A model generated the notes under the pieces. It saw only the letters and a list, made by a program, of their open reading frames with translations. It was not told where the DNA came from and did not search any database. Below, one piece after another: positions 6,822 through 7,185 of a stretch of 7,185 nucleotides of DNA. The stretch is from NCBI GenBank assembly GCA_913009215.1, contig CAJVXG010000080.1:1-7185 (forward strand), given 5' to 3'. Origin of the DNA: an uncultured Gammaproteobacteria bacterium. GTDB lineage: Bacteria > Pseudomonadota > Gammaproteobacteria > Acidiferrobacterales > CAJVXG01. Positions within the stretch are counted from its first letter, which is position 1. The number at the start of each line of letters is the position of its first letter. The position numbers and the translations under genes are program-made.

Positions 6822-7185
6822 ATGGCTATTAGACCCATTTTGTACTATCCCGACCCACGCCTGTTCCTGATGGCCAGGCCTGTCACGAACGTCAATGAGG
6901 ACATCCGCAAACTGGTCGACGATATGGCCGAAACCATGTATGCCGCCCCGGGAATTGGCCTGGCAGCACCGCAACTCAATGAATTAAAAAGAATTATTAT
7001 GATCGACATATCCGAACACAGAAACAATCCACAAGTCTTCATTAATCCGGAAATTATTGAAAAAGAGGGTGAACAACGCCTCGAAGAGGGTTGTTTATCG
7101 GTACCGGGTATTTTTGAGTGTGTCGACCGGGCCGCCCATGTCCGGGTTCGCGCCCTGGATCGCCAGGGGGCGCCATTCACGACGG
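6822..7185 (+). CDS. def: Peptide deformylase, N-terminal part (3' end outside the window)
   Basis: Peptide deformylase removes the formyl group from the initiator Met of new proteins at the ribosome exit, using a metal ion held by Cys-His-His. The first 121 codons are present. Motif 1 GIGLAAPQ is at 44-51 and motif 2 EGCLS at 89-93, with C91 as the first metal ligand. Motif 3 (HExDH with both His ligands) falls beyond the window edge, as expected from the E. coli enzyme's length. The sequence tracks E. coli Def closely (VDDMAETMYA, INPEIIEKEGE, VRALDRQG). The ATG at 6822 matches the family start, and no in-frame ATG, GTG or TTG lies just upstream. The nearest SD-like sequence, GAAGG at 6801-6805, is 16 bases from the ATG and too far for usual use. 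In related genomes def heads a def-fmt-rsmB operon, which probably continues to the right. Confidence 0.96.
   Translation, partial: MAIRPILYYPDPRLFLMARPVTNVNEDIRKLVDDMAETMYAAPGIGLAAPQLNELKRIIMIDISEHRNNPQVFINPEIIEKEGEQRLEEGCLSVPGIFECVDRAAHVRVRALDRQGAPFTT

Noticed and set aside
6744..7180. Two minus-strand frames opposite def (6744-6974 and 6845-7180)
   Set aside because: They run opposite the GIGLAAPQ and EGCLS motifs of def and are shadows of that gene.
1..7185. Mobile elements, CRISPR array, tRNA or rRNA genes, defence or toxin-antitoxin system
   Set aside because: Every large stretch is accounted for by conserved housekeeping genes. I saw no long repeats, no terminal inverted repeats, no regularly spaced repeats and no tRNA-like sequence.

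Overview
The window looks like chromosomal housekeeping DNA from a gammaproteobacterium of moderate GC content. The order tsaP-like LysM gene, dprA, smg and topA, running divergently from def, is a variant of the familiar gammaproteobacterial dprA/def locus. The exact genus cannot be read from the sequence. Nothing here indicates a mobile element, CRISPR array, rRNA, tRNA or phage.

Layout, left to right. Positions 1-231 (+) hold the C-terminal 76 codons of a gene I do not recognise. It converges on, and overlaps by 7 bp, the end of mltA (225-1355, -), which encodes a lytic murein transglycosylase lipoprotein. Reading leftwards on the minus strand, five genes lie in one direction: tsaP (6655-5438), dprA (about 5390-4281), smg (4259-3777), topA (3669-1363) and mltA (1355-225). 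The gaps are about 47, 21, 107 and 7 bp, so tsaP-dprA-smg and topA-mltA are tightly packed. The 107-bp smg-topA gap is the only place inside the run with room for separate control, and it carries a hairpin. On the right, a 166-bp divergent intergenic region (6656-6821) separates tsaP from def (6822 to beyond the window end, +), the peptide deformylase gene.

The genes fall into three functional groups. The envelope group is TsaP, a periplasmic LysM protein that in other species anchors the type IV pilus secretin to peptidoglycan, and MltA, which cleaves peptidoglycan. The DNA group is DprA, which loads RecA on incoming single-stranded DNA during transformation, and TopA, which relaxes negative supercoils. 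The third is Def, which removes formyl groups from new proteins. Having tsaP and dprA adjacent places a pilus-secretin factor next to a transformation factor, but this linkage is common in gammaproteobacteria and may be historical rather than functional.

I found no clearly novel system. The points most worth a second look are the strand-asymmetric hairpin in the topA leader, the attachment of mltA directly behind topA, the four-zinc-ribbon tail of TopA, the poor ribosome-binding sites of def, dprA and mltA, and the unidentified truncated gene at the left edge.
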